Part shown: positions 56,239 through 64,000 of the stretch, in pieces
Numbering within the stretch: position 1 is the stretch's first letter
Layout of the letters: every line of letters starts with the position of its first letter
NCBI RefSeq assembly: GCF_030817015.1
Contig: NZ_JAUSYS010000001.1
Coordinates: 2,976,001-3,040,000, forward strand
Direction: 5' to 3'
DNA from: Arthrobacter sp. V1I7
GTDB taxonomy: Bacteria > Actinomycetota > Actinomycetes > Actinomycetales > Micrococcaceae
Length of the DNA: 64,000 nucleotides
Position numbers and translations under genes: made by a program
Notes under the pieces: model-generated
Databases searched by the model: none
What the model was told of the DNA's origin: nothing
Seen by the model: only the letters and a program-made list of their open reading frames with translations

Positions 56239-57996
56239 TCAGTAGGCTTTTACGCGCTGTTCCACGATGAGGTGGATCAGGGCAAACACCCCGTCCTGGT
56301 CGATGGTCTGGAACGCGGCGTCGAGGGCCGCCGGCACGTCCTGGTCGCGGGTGACCGTGATGCCGAAACCGCCGAAGGCCTGGGCCATGAGGCCGAAGTC
56401 GGGGTTTTTCAGCTGCGTGCCCGAAACCCGGGACGGGTAGTGCCGTTCCTGGTGGGTCCGGATGGTGCCGTATTCCTGGTTGTCCATCACGATGATGAGC
56501 GGCGTGGCCCCGTACTGTGCGGCGGTGGCCAGCTCCTGGCCGTTCATGAGGAACTCCCCATCACCGGCGATGGTGACCACCCGCCGCTGCGGACTGGCCA
56601 GTGAGGCGGCGATGGCCGACGGAACCGAGTAGCCCATTGAGCCGTTCCTGGCACTGATCATGGAGGCGTAGCGCCGGGTGGGGAAGTACCGGTGCGCCCA
56701 GTTGGTGTGCTCGCCCGCCCCGAATGTCACCATGGCGTCCTCGGGCAGCCGCGGGACCAGGTTCGCCATGAGGGTGTCCATCTTTGCCGGCCCGTCGCCG
56801 GGTGTGGCCGGAGGCAGGCTTGCGAAGGACGTCTGCTCGGCGCGCATCCTGGCCGTCCACGCTTTCCACTCCTCTTTCACGGGCAGGTCGACTTCAAGCA
56901 GGTCCCGGACGAAGGCGTCCGGTTTTGCCACAATCTGCCGTGAGACCGGGCCGGAGCGGCCGCGCAAAGAGGGATCTATGGTGACCAGGAAGTTCGTCTT
57001 GTTCCAGTCCTGCCTGCAGACAAAACCGTCCGTGATCACATCGCCCGGGACCGTCCCGACGAAAACGAGCAGGTCGGTTTCCTCGAACAGGTCGTACGTG
57101 GGGCGGGGGCGGCCGTAGCCGATCGGGCCCACATAGGACGGGGAGTCGAAGGGTACTGTTCCCTGCGTGCGCCATTCCGCGGCGGCCGGGATATGGTGCT
57201 TTTCGAGCCATCCGGTGAGCTGATCGGCCGCGTCCTGGGTCCAGTCGTTGCCGCCCGTGACAAAAAGGGGCTTCGAGGACTTTGCAAGGGCGGCGGCCAG
57301 TGCTGCGGCATCGGTGGTGCTCATGCCGCCCGTGGCCACCGGGACGGTGGGGTGCAGGGCAGGATCCACCAGTTGGCGGATGATGTCTTCCGGCAAGCCC
57401 ACCACAACCGGGCCGGGCCGACCGCTCATTGCCGCGAACATGGCTTCGGCAACGATCTCGGACGCCCGCTCGGCGTGATCGAGGACCATGACGCGCTTGG
57501 CTCCTGTGTCGAACCAAGCCTTGATATCAAATTCCTGGAACGCTTCCCGGTCCCGGTGCGCAAACGGGATCAGCCCGACGAAGAGCAGCATCGGGGTGGA
57601 GTCCTGCCAGGCCGTGTGCAGGCCAACGTGGGCGTTTGCCGCGCCAGGCCCGCGGGTGACCATGGCCACGCCCGGACGCTGGTTCATCTTGCCGTCCGCT
57701 TCGGCCATGTAGGCGGCGCCGCCCTCATGGCGGCAGACCACGGTCTCGATGTCGGAACCGTGCAGCCCGTCGAGGACGTCCAGGAAGCTCTCGCCGGGAA
57801 CAACGAAGGTGCGTTCGACGCCGTGGGCCACGAGGGAGTCAACAATTACGTGCCCGGCGGATTTCAGGGTACCGCCGCCATTCAGGTTCGCCGGGATAGT
57901 CGATGGGACGGGCTGTACGGGGCCTTGGTTGATAGTGTCGCCTTCGAACGGCTGCGTGTCGGTTGCGGTCATGATTGCTGCGGACTCCGTTGTCAT
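56239..57996 (-). CDS. ThDP-dependent enzyme, acetolactate synthase-like
   Basis: 585 residues. The three ThDP-fold domains are clear: the N-terminal domain with the catalytic Glu in ETVVCRHEGGAAYMAEADGK and GPGAANAHVGLHTAWQDSTP, a middle domain, and the cofactor-binding domain with the GDGEFLMNGQELATAAQYGA motif near residue 480, ending at the conserved Asn of MDNQEYGT. An extra 40-residue N-terminus precedes GHVIVDSLVAHGVERTFVVP. No small regulatory subunit is near, so it is probably a catabolic carboligase or decarboxylase, not IlvB. It lies 93 bp after a tiny Cys-rich ORF and the asparagine-type permease, all on the minus strand. Confidence 0.85.
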   Translation of the reverse strand: MTTESAAIMTATDTQPFEGDTINQGPVQPVPSTIPANLNGGGTLKSAGHVIVDSLVAHGVERTFVVPGESFLDVLDGLHGSDIETVVCRHEGGAAYMAEADGKMNQRPGVAMVTRGPGAANAHVGLHTAWQDSTPMLLFVGLIPFAHRDREAFQEFDIKAWFDTGAKRVMVLDHAERASEIVAEAMFAAMSGRPGPVVVGLPEDIIRQLVDPALHPTVPVATGGMSTTDAAALAAALAKSSKPLFVTGGNDWTQDAADQLTGWLEKHHIPAAAEWRTQGTVPFDSPSYVGPIGYGRPRPTYDLFEETDLLVFVGTVPGDVITDGFVCRQDWNKTNFLVTIDPSLRGRSGPVSRQIVAKPDAFVRDLLEVDLPVKEEWKAWTARMRAEQTSFASLPPATPGDGPAKMDTLMANLVPRLPEDAMVTFGAGEHTNWAHRYFPTRRYASMISARNGSMGYSVPSAIAASLASPQRRVVTIAGDGEFLMNGQELATAAQYGATPLIIVMDNQEYGTIRTHQERHYPSRVSGTQLKNPDFGLMAQAFGGFGITVTRDQDVPAALDAAFQTIDQDGVFALIHLIVEQRVKAY

Positions 57997-58089
57997 CACT
58001 TCTTGTCTTCTCGGATTGGGTTGGGTTTGGTTGCGTTGAGTGAGGGTGCAGGGCAGTTCCGCTGGAACCAGCGGAACGATTGGTGGTGC

Positions 58090-58197
58090 CTAGTCTGTTT
58101 CCGGTCCGGTGCAGAAGAAGCAGCCGTCCTCGCAACTGTCTGTCGCCTGGCTTTCCGTAGGCGAAGTGTTGGGACTCAGCGGATTTAGTAGCTTCAT
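58090..58197 (-). CDS. 35-residue Cys-rich peptide of unknown function
   Basis: Reads MKLLNPLSPNTSPTE then SQATDSCEDGCFFCTGPETD and stops. The three cysteines are spaced Cys-x3-Cys-x2-Cys near the C-terminus and would suit a metal or FeS ligand set. It is too short to be an enzyme. It has AAAGGA 12 bases before the ATG, rather far. It is alone between the permease and the ThDP enzyme, on their strand. A small metal-binding peptide or a modified-peptide precursor is possible; it could also be a non-coding stretch. Confidence 0.45.
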   Translation of the reverse strand: MKLLNPLSPNTSPTESQATDSCEDGCFFCTGPETD

Positions 58198-58264
58198 GGG
58201 GGCTTTCAGTCCTTTGGTGAGGGGATTGGGCAGCCGAACCGGGGGGCGGTGGCAGGGTAATCGC

Positions 58265-59779
58265 TTAGCGGATTGGAGTCCGGTTGGCCACCACGGGGGC
58301 GGCGCCCGTATAGCCCTTCCGGGTCTCGGCGATCTCGTGGACCCGCTTCCGGCAGGCATACCAGCCGGCCACCATCAGGGCAGAGGCCACGAGGGTCACC
58401 AGCAGCGTGAGCGGCGAATCGATGAAGACCATGATCAGCACGCCGAGCAGGAACAGAAGCGACAGATAGCCGGTGTAGGGCGCACCGAACATCCGGAAGG
58501 AGGGGCGTTCCACCCAGCCCCTGTCCGCCCAGCGCTTGAGCTGGATCTGGCACACCACGATGGTGGCCCACGTGACGACGATTCCCACCGAGGCCACGTT
58601 CAGCACGATCTCGAAGGCCTGCGCGGGCACCAGATAGTTCAGCGGCACACCCAGCAGCGAGACCACTGCCGTGAGGGCGATGCCGCCGTAAGGGACGCCT
58701 GCCCTGTTCATGCGCTGGGCGAACTTCGGCGCCGAGCCGGCCATGGACATGGAGCGGAGGATGCGGCCCGTGGAGTAGAGGCCCGCGTTGAGCGAAGACA
58801 GGGCGGCGGTGAGGACCACCAGGTTCATGATGACGTCCACGCCCTGGATCCCCAGCGAGCCGAAGAACGTCACGAAGGGACTCACACCCTTCTCGTAGGA
58901 CGTGTACGGCAGCAGCAGCGCCAGCAGGATGACGGAGCCCACGTAGAACACGGCGATGCGGAACACCACCGAGTTGATGGCCTTGGGCATGATCTTTTCC
59001 GGGTTCTCGGTCTCACCCGCGGCCGTGCCCACCAGCTCAATCGAAGCGTAGGCGAACAGCACACCCTGCATCAGGATGATCATCGGAAGCAGGCCGTTGG
59101 GGAAGATGCCGCCGTTGTCGGAGAGCAGGCTCAGCCCGACATCCTGGCCGTCCACCGGCGTGCCGAAGATGACAAAGTACGTGCCGATGATGAGGAACGC
59201 CCCCAGCGCCGCCACCTTGATCAGGGCGAACCAGAACTCGAGTTCGCCGAAGACCTTGACCGAGACGAGGTTGAGGCAAAGAACCACCACCAGCGCGATC
59301 AGTGCCCAGGCCCACTGCGGCACCGCCCCCATCCAGGGGACGTACTTGCCGAAGAAGTTCATGTACAGCGCGGCGGCGGTGATGTCCACGATGGTGGTGG
59401 TGGCCCAGTTGATCCAGTAGAACCAGCCCGAGATGAAGGCTGCCTTCTCACCGAAGAACTCACGGGCGTAGGACACGAACGAGCCCGACGACGGGCGGTG
59501 CAGCACCAGTTCGCCCAGCGCACGCAGGATCAGGAAGGCGAAGAATCCGCAGACCGCGTAGGCGATGACCAGCGACGGGCCGGCGGCGTTGAGCCGTCCG
59601 CCCGCGCCGAGGAACAGGCCGGTGCCGATCGCGCCGCCGATGGCGATCATCTGGATCTGGCGCGCCTTGAGGCCCTTGTGGTAGCCGGCGTCTTCGGCAT
59701 GGATCAGGGCATCCGGGGCATGGGCGTGGCCGCCGTCGGCCTCGTACAAACCAACCGCGTCATTGGGGTTGCTGGGCAT
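58265..59779 (-). CDS. amino-acid permease of the APC family, L-asparagine permease type
   Basis: 504 residues with about 12 helices. The N-terminal [20 protein letters not shown] with [20 protein letters not shown] is the hallmark of the AnsP/amino-acid transporter branch. [20 protein letters not shown], then [20 protein letters not shown] in the core, and a long polar tail follow. ATG has AAGGAA upstream. Next to glutaminase and PucR, it most likely brings in asparagine or glutamine, which is inference. Confidence 0.88.
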   Translation of the reverse strand: MPSNPNDAVGLYEADGGHAHAPDALIHAEDAGYHKGLKARQIQMIAIGGAIGTGLFLGAGGRLNAAGPSLVIAYAVCGFFAFLILRALGELVLHRPSSGSFVSYAREFFGEKAAFISGWFYWINWATTTIVDITAAALYMNFFGKYVPWMGAVPQWAWALIALVVVLCLNLVSVKVFGELEFWFALIKVAALGAFLIIGTYFVIFGTPVDGQDVGLSLLSDNGGIFPNGLLPMIILMQGVLFAYASIELVGTAAGETENPEKIMPKAINSVVFRIAVFYVGSVILLALLLPYTSYEKGVSPFVTFFGSLGIQGVDVIMNLVVLTAALSSLNAGLYSTGRILRSMSMAGSAPKFAQRMNRAGVPYGGIALTAVVSLLGVPLNYLVPAQAFEIVLNVASVGIVVTWATIVVCQIQLKRWADRGWVERPSFRMFGAPYTGYLSLLFLLGVLIMVFIDSPLTLLVTLVASALMVAGWYACRKRVHEIAETRKGYTGAAPVVANRTPIR

Positions 59780-59853
59780 GGGTGTTCCTTTCGACCTGTC
59801 AAAGATCTAAATGGGGGTACTAGCGGGAAATTGTGGGGACAGCTGGGGTCAGG

Positions 59854-60798
59854 TCAGAAGACTGACCACCCGGTGCGGTCGGACAGATCAGCGAGGGCCG
59901 CTGTCCCGGCCAGGGAATTGCCTTTGGAATCCAGCCGGGGGCTCCAGACACAGATGGCGCACTCGCCGGGGACGATGGCCAGGATGCCGCCGCCCACGCC
60001 GCTCTTCCCGGGAAGCCCCACGCGGTAGGCGAACTCGCCGGCCGCGTCATACATGCCGCAGGTCAGCATGATGGAGCCGATGCGTTTGGCCTCGCTCCGG
60101 GAGACCACGGTTCCCCGCGCTCCCCGCCCGTCCTGCGCGAGGAAGAGCCCGGCCTGGGCCATTTCCACGCAGCTCATCATGATGGAGCACTGCCTGACGT
60201 AGTTTTCAACCACTGCCTGGGCGGGCCGCCGCAGGTTGCCGAAGTCCTTCAGGAAGTGGGCGAGGGCCAGGTTGCGGCTGCTGTTGGCGAGCTCACTCTT
60301 TGCGGCCACCTCGTCGATGAACGGACTCTGTCTTCCATTCTGGTGACCCACCTGACCGGCGAGGAAGCGCAGGACCTGGCCGGCGGCGTCGGGAAATCTT
60401 TCCATCAGATGGTCCGTGACCACCAGGGCGCCCGAGTTGATGAACGGGTTCCGCGGGATGCCGTGCTCCACTTCAAGCTGCACCAGGGAGTTGAAGGACG
60501 TTCCTGACGGTTCGCGGAGCACCCGGGACCAGAGCGCATCGGGGTCATCGGCGCTGAGCGCCATGGCCAGGGTGAAGACCTTCGAGATGCTCTGGATGGA
60601 GAAGGGAAGATCGGCGTCACCGGAGCTGAACACGTCCCCGGACGTGGTGGCCACCGCAATTCCGAAACGGTCGAACGGCGGCGATGACAGGTGGGGGATG
60701 CTGGCGGGAACCGACCCTGCTTCACTCCGGGGCCGGTGGCTGCGGACAATTTCATCCAGGACCAGGCCAAGGGGCGGCGAATCGAGTGCTGTCATCAT
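59854..60798 (-). CDS. glsA: glutaminase
   Basis: Hydrolyses L-glutamine to glutamate and ammonia. 314 residues, fold of serine beta-lactamase type. The active-site SxxK is Ser70-Ile-Ser-Lys73 in FSIQSISKVFTLAMAL; then EPSGTSFNSLVQLEVEHGIP and NPFINSGALVVTDHL, both typical of GlsA, and GRGARGTVVSRSEAKRIGSI. It overlaps pucR by 4 bp (ATGA). With the permease behind it, it forms a glutamine-use unit. It is the only ammonia-releasing enzyme recognised in the window. Confidence 0.94.
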   Translation of the reverse strand: MMTALDSPPLGLVLDEIVRSHRPRSEAGSVPASIPHLSSPPFDRFGIAVATTSGDVFSSGDADLPFSIQSISKVFTLAMALSADDPDALWSRVLREPSGTSFNSLVQLEVEHGIPRNPFINSGALVVTDHLMERFPDAAGQVLRFLAGQVGHQNGRQSPFIDEVAAKSELANSSRNLALAHFLKDFGNLRRPAQAVVENYVRQCSIMMSCVEMAQAGLFLAQDGRGARGTVVSRSEAKRIGSIMLTCGMYDAAGEFAYRVGLPGKSGVGGGILAIVPGECAICVWSPRLDSKGNSLAGTAALADLSDRTGWSVF

Positions 60799-62393
60799 TT
60801 CTTGCCCAGATGCTCCTTATGCGTGCCGGCCCACTCCTGAATGTGAAGGAGGGCGACCAATGAATGGCGGGGATCGCTGAAATTCAGACCGGTAACCCGG
60901 CTGACCTTGCTGATCCTGTAGTAGACGGTGTTCTTGTGCAGCTTCATCCGCTGGGCGCATTCGGCCACATCCAGCGACACCTCGAAATAAGCCCGAAGCG
61001 TTTCGGCCAGCTCGCCATCGTCGCGGAGGAGAGCCCAGAGGCTGCGATGGCGGAAGTCCGAGGCCGTGAAGTTCTCAACTGCTTCGTGGAAAAGGATGTC
61101 CGTTTCGAAATCGTCCACAGTGGCCACGGAAGCGGTCCCCGAGCGCCGCATGCAGCCGAGCAGTGCCTCCGTTTTGGCGGTCACCGAATGAATCGACAGC
61201 AGATCCGGTGCGATTGGTCCCACCGCTGCGAACGGAGTGATGCCAAGGTGCTTCCCGGCGTCCCTGACGACGGCCTCGGCAAGGCTCCGAAGCCCGGCTT
61301 CGGCATTGGAGGACTGGAGTGCCGGGATGATCACGGCGGTGTCGCCGTTGAACTGTCCTACGATGGCTGACGATTTGTAGGCTGCCGCATGGATGGATGC
61401 GAGGTTGGCGAGTTCCCCATGTTTGAGGGCTGCATCGTCTTCCTGCGCTTCAGCGGCCGACATTCCTATCAGGATAAGGGCTGTTGGGCGGTCCGCGGGG
61501 ATTTTCTCGCTGTGGGCGCTCGCCGCGGCTTCTGCCGCGCCGGAGAGGATCCGGACAATCCGGTCCTCGCGCATGTGCACCGACTGCTGGTTGCGGTAGC
61601 GGATCAACTCGGCCGACGCCCGAGCGGCTGATCCGTTCAGCACATAGTCAACGTCGGCGCCGAAGCCGTCCCCGGTTTCCTGCAGCCAGATGTACCCCAT
61701 GATCCGGTCGCCTGCGAACAGGGTGATGGCGACGCGCTCCCGCAGCCCGTCCTGGGGCCGGGCCGGAACCCGGACAGGCAGGCGGGTCCGGTGCAGTTCA
61801 CGGTAGGCACCCAGGTCCTTGAGGAGGAGTTCGTATTTGCGCGGACCGCGCCGGGCCAGAATCGACGCCTTCCGCAGTTCGTCGATGTCATTCGTCACCG
61901 TGGAGTACGCCAATACCTTGTTGGCGGCGTCCTCGATGACCACGTGGCTCGACGTCAGGCGGGCGGTCGTCTGCGCAATGGCGAACAGGTCCTCTTCCAG
62001 CAGCGTGAGCACTTCGCTCTGGTAGCTGCGTGGCTGGATGCGGTCCTTGGCAATTGAGAGGAGCCGGTCCCAGTCCGCGGCCGGGTCCACCAGAAGGAGG
62101 CCCGTTCCGGCGGCCCGGAGCAGCTCTTCGGCTTCCCCGAGTTCCCCGGGACTGCCTTTGACGGCCAGCACCAGGGGAGGATTCTTCAGAAGGCGCCGCA
62201 GCGCCGGCAAGGCGGAGCGTCCGCGAACGCCGATCAGCAGGACGAACGCCGCCCCGCCGTCGGAAGTCTCGTCGTCGGCGTCAACGATCAGAAATCGTTC
62301 GATCGGAGAATCAGCGCGGGACGGCCGGAGCATGAGGCTGGCGAAACCCAGAGGGAGATCCGACAGGATGTCGTCCACTGTAGCTGCGGCCAT
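60795..62393 (-). CDS. PucR-family transcriptional regulator
   Basis: 532 residues. The N-terminal purine catabolism PucR-like domain (TVDDILSDLPLGFASLML) is followed by a GGDEF-like middle region, and the C-terminal helix-turn-helix is clear (LDVAECAQRMKLHKNTVYYR, ISKVSRVTGLNFSDPRHSL). PucR-type proteins activate catabolic operons for purines, proline or polyamines. It starts this minus-strand set, overlaps glsA, and so is probably transcribed with its own targets. Confidence 0.9.
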   Translation of the reverse strand: MAAATVDDILSDLPLGFASLMLRPSRADSPIERFLIVDADDETSDGGAAFVLLIGVRGRSALPALRRLLKNPPLVLAVKGSPGELGEAEELLRAAGTGLLLVDPAADWDRLLSIAKDRIQPRSYQSEVLTLLEEDLFAIAQTTARLTSSHVVIEDAANKVLAYSTVTNDIDELRKASILARRGPRKYELLLKDLGAYRELHRTRLPVRVPARPQDGLRERVAITLFAGDRIMGYIWLQETGDGFGADVDYVLNGSAARASAELIRYRNQQSVHMREDRIVRILSGAAEAAASAHSEKIPADRPTALILIGMSAAEAQEDDAALKHGELANLASIHAAAYKSSAIVGQFNGDTAVIIPALQSSNAEAGLRSLAEAVVRDAGKHLGITPFAAVGPIAPDLLSIHSVTAKTEALLGCMRRSGTASVATVDDFETDILFHEAVENFTASDFRHRSLWALLRDDGELAETLRAYFEVSLDVAECAQRMKLHKNTVYYRISKVSRVTGLNFSDPRHSLVALLHIQEWAGTHKEHLGKK

Positions 62394-62534
62394 GAGCTTC
62401 CTTCTGACATCGACACCAGACCGGACGGCTCTGTCCGGTCACCCAATGCTATCCAGTGCAAATCCCGGAAAATATGGAAGCCGACCTAAAATCAGTGGCG
62501 TCTTTTAGGTCGCGGGACCAATGCACGCAGTAAA

Positions 62535-62568
62535 GCGGACGACGGCGGGAGGTCCCGCCGTCGTCCGC
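62535..62568. terminator. hairpin terminator of the second TauE gene
   Basis: A 16-bp perfect stem, GCGGACGACGGCGGGA and TCCCGCCGTCGTCCGC with loop GG, 30 bp after the TauE stop. The core GACGACGGCG matches the terminator near 56170. Confidence 0.8.
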
Positions 62569-62597
62569 CTACTTGGTGGCCAGCGCCGTCCGACTAG

Positions 62598-63341
62598 CTA
62601 GCCGAACGCCAACTCCAGCACGCCCTTGGCCATGGTGGAAACGGCACCGGCGTAGGCAACGCCGACAACAATTCCCCGGACGACCCCGGGGCGGATCCGT
62701 CCGGACAGGACATCACCGGCCGCGATGCCGACCACCATGGCCGTCAGGATGCCCAGCCATTGCCAGGTCTCCAGGGCCGGAAGGTGGCCGCCGGAAAAGA
62801 GGTATTTACTGAGCAGCGAGGACAGGCCGGTGGTGACGAAGTAGGGCTGCAGGGTCGCACCGAAACTCTTCTGCTCCCAACGGGTGGCGACGGCATACGC
62901 GGTGATCGCCGGGCCGCCGACACCGGCCGCCGCATTCATGAGTCCGCTGGAAAATCCCAGGGCAACCATGGGGACCGGGCCGGTGGCGCGCCATGAGCTG
63001 CGCTTCAGCCGCTGCGATGCCAGCAGGGCAATGACGAGCAGCACCCCGATGCAGATTTCCAGCGGCGCCTCCGGGACGTTGCTGGCCAGCCACGCACCGG
63101 GAACCACCCCCAGCAGCGCAGCGAGGGCAAGGCCTGCGTAGCGCCGCCAATCAACGTGCCGCCACACCCTGGACAGGATCAGCAGCGACGACGCCGCACC
63201 ACAGAGGTTGATGATCATGACGCCGTCAAAGGGGCCCAGCAGCACCACGAGGACCGGGGATACGAGGAGGCCGAAGCCGAGGCCGGCCAGCCGCTGAGCC
63301 AGTGCCCCGGCCACCACGGCGATGAGTACCAGGGCAAACAT
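62598..63341 (-). CDS. TauE/SafE-family membrane permease (second copy)
   Basis: 247 residues with about eight hydrophobic segments. The first half (AQRLAGLGFGLLVSPVLVVL, MIINLCGAASSLLILSRVWR) and the second (GFSSGLMNAAAGVGGPAITA, EQKSFGATLQPYFVTTGLSS) are the TauE repeat pair. Only modestly like the 46.6 kb copy, so an old duplication at most. No sulfur-metabolism gene is near. Divergent from the lipase-maturation-like gene. Confidence 0.85.
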   Translation of the reverse strand: MFALVLIAVVAGALAQRLAGLGFGLLVSPVLVVLLGPFDGVMIINLCGAASSLLILSRVWRHVDWRRYAGLALAALLGVVPGAWLASNVPEAPLEICIGVLLVIALLASQRLKRSSWRATGPVPMVALGFSSGLMNAAAGVGGPAITAYAVATRWEQKSFGATLQPYFVTTGLSSLLSKYLFSGGHLPALETWQWLGILTAMVVGIAAGDVLSGRIRPGVVRGIVVGVAYAGAVSTMAKGVLELAFG

Positions 63342-63463
63342 GATTCGATCCTAGCGCCGTGGCTGCTGGCCCGGCTTGACCAGGCGGACCGACGCAGGCG
63401 GACCGACTCCGGATAGTCCGCCCGCGGATTGACGGCCTGCGCGGCAGGCGTAACGTGTGACTC

Positions 63464-64000
63464 GTGGAGTGGACCGCATGGTTCGACGCGCCGGACTACG
63501 AGTTCGCCCGGCAGGTACTGCAGCGCGGCATCGCGACCATCTACTTCGTGGCCTTCCTCTCCTCGCTCAACCAGTTTCCTGCCCTCCTCGGCGAGCGCGG
63601 CCTGTTGCCGGTGCCGGAGTATCTGGAGGGGTTCCGCCGCCTGGGCAGGCCCAGCCTGTTCCGCTGGCGCTACTCGGACCGGCTGCTGCGGGCGGTCTGC
63701 TGGAGCGGCATGGCCATCGCGGCCACCCTGGTCCTCGGCCTGCCGCAGCTCGGCCCGCCGTGGGTTCCGCTGCTGGCGTTCCTGGCCCTGTGGCTGTTGT
63801 ACATGTCGGTGGTCAATGTCGGCCAGACGTTTTACGGCTTCGGCTGGGAGATGCTGCTGCTCGAGGCAGGGTTCACGGCGGCCTTCCTGGGCTCTGACCA
63901 GACTCCCCCGCCATGGCCGATCCTGATCCTGCTGGTGTGGCTGGTGTTCCGCCTGGAATTCGGCGCCGGCCTGATCAAAATCCGGGGCGGGTCCGAGTGG
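63464..64000 (+). CDS. lipase maturation factor-family membrane protein, partial (C-terminus beyond window)
   Basis: The first 179 residues are visible from the GTG of VEWTAWFDAPDYEFARQVLQ, which opens an uninterrupted frame to the window end. RGIATIYFVAFLSSLNQFPA, then LLGERGLLPVPEYLEGFRRL and PSLFRWRYSDRLLRAVCW, with LYMSVVNVGQTFYGFGWEML, are the signature of the LMF1/LMF2-like family, which in animals helps lipases fold. The role of the bacterial members is not known. At least three hydrophobic segments are seen; the rest is cut off. Confidence 0.85.
   Translation, partial: MEWTAWFDAPDYEFARQVLQRGIATIYFVAFLSSLNQFPALLGERGLLPVPEYLEGFRRLGRPSLFRWRYSDRLLRAVCWSGMAIAATLVLGLPQLGPPWVPLLAFLALWLLYMSVVNVGQTFYGFGWEMLLLEAGFTAAFLGSDQTPPPWPILILLVWLVFRLEFGAGLIKIRGGSEW

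Noticed and set aside
58090..58197. Radical SAM enzyme suggested by Cys-x3-Cys-x2-Cys
   Set aside because: The open frame is only 35 residues and the motif is at its end, so it cannot be an enzyme of that family; kept only as a small peptide.
1..64000. tRNA, rRNA or a replication origin in the window
   Set aside because: No cloverleaf, conserved rRNA block or cluster of DnaA boxes was recognised on reading both strands.

Overview
The window is chromosomal DNA of a high-GC Gram-positive bacterium. GC-rich third codon positions, frequent GTG and TTG starts, an InfB with a very long Ala/Pro/Gly-rich N-terminus, an actinobacterial NusA of 326 residues and the gene order around rpsO-pnp, truB-rbfA-infB-ylxR-nusA-rimP and ispG-rip-dxr all point to Actinobacteria. 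The predicted proteins look most like Arthrobacter/Pseudarthrobacter (Micrococcaceae). That genus call is an inference from protein style, not from a search.

Layout. 1-5.1 kb (minus strand): the end of the window cuts dapB; behind it lie moaE, mog, moaC, moeA and a membrane-anchored sulfite-oxidase-type molybdoenzyme, so cofactor synthesis sits next to a user of the cofactor. 5.2-16 kb: an accessory catabolic block with an MFS permease, then an eight-gene minus-strand set (tctB-tctA-tctC, rraA family, a small NAD-dependent dehydrogenase, a DctM-like permease with a two-helix partner, a cyclase-family hydrolase) read away from a divergent IclR regulator. A decayed aldehyde dehydrogenase and a possible recombinase remnant follow. 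16.2-20 kb: moaA-moaD, a small ABM-like protein, an MFS permease and a DUF1579-like protein. 20-27.7 kb: M16 peptidase, pnp, rpsO, the tryptophan-degradation pair kynA-kynU and ribF. 28-35.6 kb: mixed housekeeping and small membrane proteins, truB and an aminotransferase. 35.7-41.7 kb: the translation/transcription block rbfA, infB, ylxR, nusA, rimP. 41.8-47.4 kb: DUF4439 protein, VIT-type metal transporter, antibiotic-kinase-like protein, PLP decarboxylase, TauE permease. 47.4-55.9 kb: proS, GNAT, ispG, YciI-like, a SatD-like regulator with a membrane partner, rip (site-2 protease) and dxr. 56.2-62.4 kb: a PucR-controlled set with glutaminase, an asparagine-type permease, a tiny Cys-rich peptide and an orphan ThDP enzyme. 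62.6-64 kb: a second TauE permease and the start of a lipase-maturation-factor-like gene that runs off the window.

How the genes work together. Three themes stand out: molybdenum cofactor assembly (moaA, moaC, moaD, moaE, mog, moeA) serving the adjacent molybdoenzyme; carboxylate uptake and breakdown under an IclR regulator; and amino-acid nitrogen use (tryptophan by kynA-kynU; glutamine/asparagine under PucR). The MEP isoprenoid genes ispG and dxr lie in one block with rip and proS.

Quality notes. moeA, tctC and kynU each carry a net one-base shift that splits an otherwise intact gene, and the MFS gene at 5.2 kb has a start that suggests another. This may be sequencing or assembly error, or real decay. 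No rRNA, tRNA, CRISPR array or complete insertion sequence was seen.
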